This document shows positions 43,501 through 45,932 of a stretch of 45,932 bases of DNA, in pieces. A model generated the notes under the pieces. It had not been told where the DNA came from, ran no database searches, and saw only the letters and a list, made by a program, of their open reading frames with translations. This DNA is from Candidatus Omnitrophota bacterium (GTDB taxonomy: Bacteria > Omnitrophota > Gorgyraeia > Zapsychrales > Fredricksoniimonadaceae): NCBI GenBank assembly GCA_903944345.1, contig CAJARJ010000018.1, positions 1-45,932 of the forward strand. Direction: 5' to 3'. A program made the position numbers and the translations under genes. Position 1 is the first letter of the stretch, and every line of letters begins with the position of its first letter.

Positions 43501-45207
43501 TTATTCCCACTCGATGGTTGCCGGGGGCTTGGAGCTGATATCGTAAACCACCCGGTTAACGCCGCGAACCTCATTGATGATCCGATTGGAAATCTTTGCG
43601 AGCACCTCATAGGGGATATGGGACCAATCCGCCGTCATACCGTCAATGCTGTTAACACAACGAACCGCAATAGTATATTCGTATGTACGCTGATCGCCCA
43701 TAACGCCGACACTCTTAACCGGCAAAAGAACGGCAAAAGACTGCCATGTTTGCTCATAAAGGCCTGCCTTCTTGATTTCTTCCAGAACCCGCTCATCGGC
43801 TTCCCGCAACATGATCAGGCGATCTTCGGTGATCTCTCCGAGAATACGAATCGCAAGACCAGGACCGGGGAAAGGCTGACGCTTGAGAATATTGTCGGGC
43901 ATGGCCAAAACTTTTCCGATCGCCCGAACTTCGTCTTTGAACAAATCCCGCAAAGGCTCAAGTAGCTGCAAGTGCAACGATTTGGGCAAGCCGCCAACAT
44001 TATGGTGGCTCTTGATAACAGCCGAAGGACCTCCGGTCGGAGAAATAGACTCGATCACATCCGGATAAAGGGTACCTTGAGCCAGAAACTCGACACCACT
44101 CAGCTTCTTGGCATTTTCCTGAAAAACTTCAACAAAAACGCGCCCGATAATCTTGCGTTTTTCCTCAGGATCAGTCACACCTTTGAGCTCATCCAAAAAA
44201 CGCTTTTCGGCATTGGCTACCGTCAGATTCATCTTGAAGTTGCCCTTAAAGGTATTATAAACAACTTTAGATTCATTCTTGCGCAACAAACCGTTGTCGA
44301 CAAAAATACAATGCAGATTACTGCCAATCGCACGCTGGAGAAGAACGGCTACCACTGAAGAATCAACACCACCGGAAAGACCCAGCACCACTTTCTTTTT
44401 GCCGACGGTTTCCTGAATCTTTTTGACCGAAGCCTCAATAAAGCGATCCATGGTCCAGCGCGGCATACATCCGCAAATACCAATCACAAAGTTCTGAAGG
44501 ATTTGCAAACCACGCTGGGTGTGAACAACCTCAGGGTGAAACTGCACTGCATAAATCTTTTTGGTACGATGCGCCATAGCCGCACAACCATTGTTAATGG
44601 TATGCGCCAACTTCTCGAAACCGGCAGGCATCTGGGTAATCTCGTCGCCATGACTCATCCAGCAAGTCAGATTGGTGGCCAGGTTAAGAAAAAGATCCCG
44701 ATTGGAGTCCACAAAAAGCTCGGCTCGTCCGAACTCGCGATCCTTGCACTTGGTGACCTTGCCACCCAAAAGATGCGTTATCACCTGCATGCCGTAACAG
44801 ACCCCAAGAATCGGCAGACCCAATTTGAAAAGTTCCTTGTCAGGCTGAGGAGCCGACTTGTCGTGGACACTCATGGGGCCACCGGAAAAAACCAGACCCT
44901 TGGCTCCCATCTCAAGTACCTTTTCCGGAGAAATATCAAAAGGAACAATCTGGCTAAAAACCTTGCACTCCCTGATACGCCGGGCAATAAGCTGGGTGTA
45001 CTGGGAACCGAAGTCCAGCACTAGAATGACATCCCTGACCTTGGATTGCTTCTTGATCGTCACGTTCGAGAACGTGGCGCCCTTGAGAGACATCAGGCGA
45101 GTTTCCATTGACTTGGACTTGCGCTGAAACATGGAACGTTTGAACATGCCAGGCTTCTTGGCAGCAACTTTGCCTTTTTCATTGTTCGGCTGAGGCTTCG
45201 CCATCAT
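43501..45207 (-). CDS. guaA: GMP synthase (glutamine-hydrolysing) with basic N-terminal extension
   Basis: The 568-residue product has a glutamine amidotransferase domain ([20 protein letters not shown], catalytic Cys in [17 protein letters not shown]), an ATP-pyrophosphatase domain ([20 protein letters not shown]) and the C-terminal dimer domain ending ATIEWE. It aminates XMP to GMP. The fold starts only at about residue 60; before it is a Lys/Arg/Met-rich extension ([17 protein letters not shown]). The extension looks translated because GGGAG lies just before ATG 45207/45204 and no better start is seen near residue 55. It lies 25 bases after the guaB3 stop. Confidence 0.96.
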   Translation of the reverse strand: MMAKPQPNNEKGKVAAKKPGMFKRSMFQRKSKSMETRLMSLKGATFSNVTIKKQSKVRDVILVLDFGSQYTQLIARRIRECKVFSQIVPFDISPEKVLEMGAKGLVFSGGPMSVHDKSAPQPDKELFKLGLPILGVCYGMQVITHLLGGKVTKCKDREFGRAELFVDSNRDLFLNLATNLTCWMSHGDEITQMPAGFEKLAHTINNGCAAMAHRTKKIYAVQFHPEVVHTQRGLQILQNFVIGICGCMPRWTMDRFIEASVKKIQETVGKKKVVLGLSGGVDSSVVAVLLQRAIGSNLHCIFVDNGLLRKNESKVVYNTFKGNFKMNLTVANAEKRFLDELKGVTDPEEKRKIIGRVFVEVFQENAKKLSGVEFLAQGTLYPDVIESISPTGGPSAVIKSHHNVGGLPKSLHLQLLEPLRDLFKDEVRAIGKVLAMPDNILKRQPFPGPGLAIRILGEITEDRLIMLREADERVLEEIKKAGLYEQTWQSFAVLLPVKSVGVMGDQRTYEYTIAVRCVNSIDGMTADWSHIPYEVLAKISNRIINEVRGVNRVVYDISSKPPATIEWE

Positions 45208-45232
45208 TGTCTCCCTTGCGTTCTAAAACAGC

Positions 45233-45932
45233 TTACTTGCCCATGCCAACTTTCTGGCTCATCTGGAATACTTTTCCTTCGCTCTGAAAAGAGTGGGCAA
45301 TAATAATCTCGACATCATGCATTTCCTTGATATTCGCCGCACCCAAAGACCCCATGGAGGTTTTTAGGGCGCCTACCAGATTCTGTGATCCATCGTCAAC
45401 CTTGGCTGGTCCAAGAAGAATTTCCTTAAGCGTTCCGGCCTGCCCGACCTTGACCCGTGTTCCTCTGGGCAGATTAGCATTGGACGTTGCCATCCCCCAG
45501 TGATACCCGCGTCCCGGGGCCTCGAACGCCTTGGCAAAAGCGGAACCAACCATGCAGGCATCGGCTCCCGCCGCTACTGCCTTGCAAATCTCTCCACCAA
45601 TACGCATGCCGCCATCGGTAATAATCGGAACATAACGGCCTTTGCGCTTAAAAAAGTGATCGCGCGCAGCTGCACAATCGACAGTAGCTGTGATCTGGGG
45701 AACGCCAATACCCAAAACCCCGCGACTGGTACAAGCCGCTCCGGGGCCAACCCCAACCAGAATCGCTGATGCCCCAATTTCCATCAACTCAAGGGTGACA
45801 TCATAAGTAACAGTGTTTCCGATCATTATCGGAACTCGGGAATCTTTACAGAACTTTTCAATATCCAGAATTTTATACTCACTGGAGAGATGCCTGACCG
45901 TGGCCACTGTTGACTGAACAATAAAAAGATCA
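45233..45932 (-). CDS. GuaB3-type IMP dehydrogenase family protein, C-terminal part
   Basis: The frame is open to the right window edge (N-terminus outside) and 232 residues are visible. The active loop reads [20 protein letters not shown] and the later part [60 protein letters not shown] and [10 protein letters not shown]. These are hallmarks of the GuaB3 subfamily, as in actinobacteria and cyanobacteria, and differ from canonical GuaB (GSICTTR loop). The substrate Cys (GAACTSR) is present. Its place directly before guaA suggests it supplies XMP, but the reaction of GuaB3 proteins is less firmly fixed than that of GuaB. Confidence 0.88.
   Translation of the reverse strand, partial: DLFIVQSTVATVRHLSSEYKILDIEKFCKDSRVPIMIGNTVTYDVTLELMEIGASAILVGVGPGAACTSRGVLGIGVPQITATVDCAAARDHFFKRKGRYVPIITDGGMRIGGEICKAVAAGADACMVGSAFAKAFEAPGRGYHWGMATSNANLPRGTRVKVGQAGTLKEILLGPAKVDDGSQNLVGALKTSMGSLGAANIKEMHDVEIIIAHSFQSEGKVFQMSQKVGMGK

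Overview
The window is 45.9 kb of bacterial chromosome, roughly 50% GC. All 35 genes I can support lie on the minus strand, so transcription runs from high to low coordinates. Gaps are small and many genes overlap by 4 to about 30 bases. No stretch of 300 bases lacks a gene. The largest gaps are 32889-33106 (extended -10 promoter candidate), 27339-27499 (a TATAAT box), 5236-5378 (promoter of the giant repeat gene) and 28304-28421 (only a ribosome binding site seen). No tRNA, rRNA, transposase or CRISPR array was seen. An outer-membrane secretin, many signal peptides, PilZ and PspC domains and a split glycine decarboxylase point to a diderm bacterium. Candidate phyla such as Omnitrophota, known for giant repeat proteins, fit the content, but that placement is a guess.

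Right to left, the layout is as follows. (1) 39.7-45.9 kb: a GuaB3-type IMP dehydrogenase homologue, guaA with a basic N-terminal extension, a clear terminator, then dnaE and a PspC protein. (2) 33.1-39.7 kb: HU, behind a good sigma-70 promoter, then hisS, aspS, phoH, a PgpH-like HD protein, ybeY and recO, a housekeeping operon. The AspRS lacks the usual bacterial GAD insertion. (3) 25.2-33.0 kb: envelope and scaffold genes: a 1488-residue TPR/coiled-coil protein with a near-tandem internal duplication, two membrane-anchored coiled-coil proteins, a PilZ protein, a YgjP-type metallopeptidase and DUF167. (4) 15.5-25.1 kb: YqeY, a polysaccharide deacetylase, a large carbohydrate phosphorylase-like protein, then gcvT-gcvH-gcvPA-gcvPB-lplA, a glycine cleavage operon carrying its own lipoate ligase. 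(5) 11.8-15.5 kb: an S41 peptidase homologue lacking its catalytic lysine, a small membrane protein with an ATP synthase delta (OSCP)-like domain, and a GT2/DUF2304/GT2 cluster. (6) 1-11.7 kb: a GspC-like inner-membrane protein, a secretin, a coiled-coil/TPR protein, two tandem secreted SUMF-fold proteins, and the start of a giant secreted protein.

The giant protein (from 5235 off the left edge) is the standout. After a signal peptide, a Gly/Ser-rich linker, an Ig-like domain and an unrecognised domain, it becomes an almost uninterrupted array of 13-residue units of pattern [IVL]-N-W-x-D-[LIV]-x-x-L-[ST]-x-x-G. I count 110 NW motifs in the window (one reads DW) and the array has not ended. 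Its side-by-side position with a secretin, a GspC-like protein and two secreted SUMF-fold proteins suggests a surface or secretion system worth testing.
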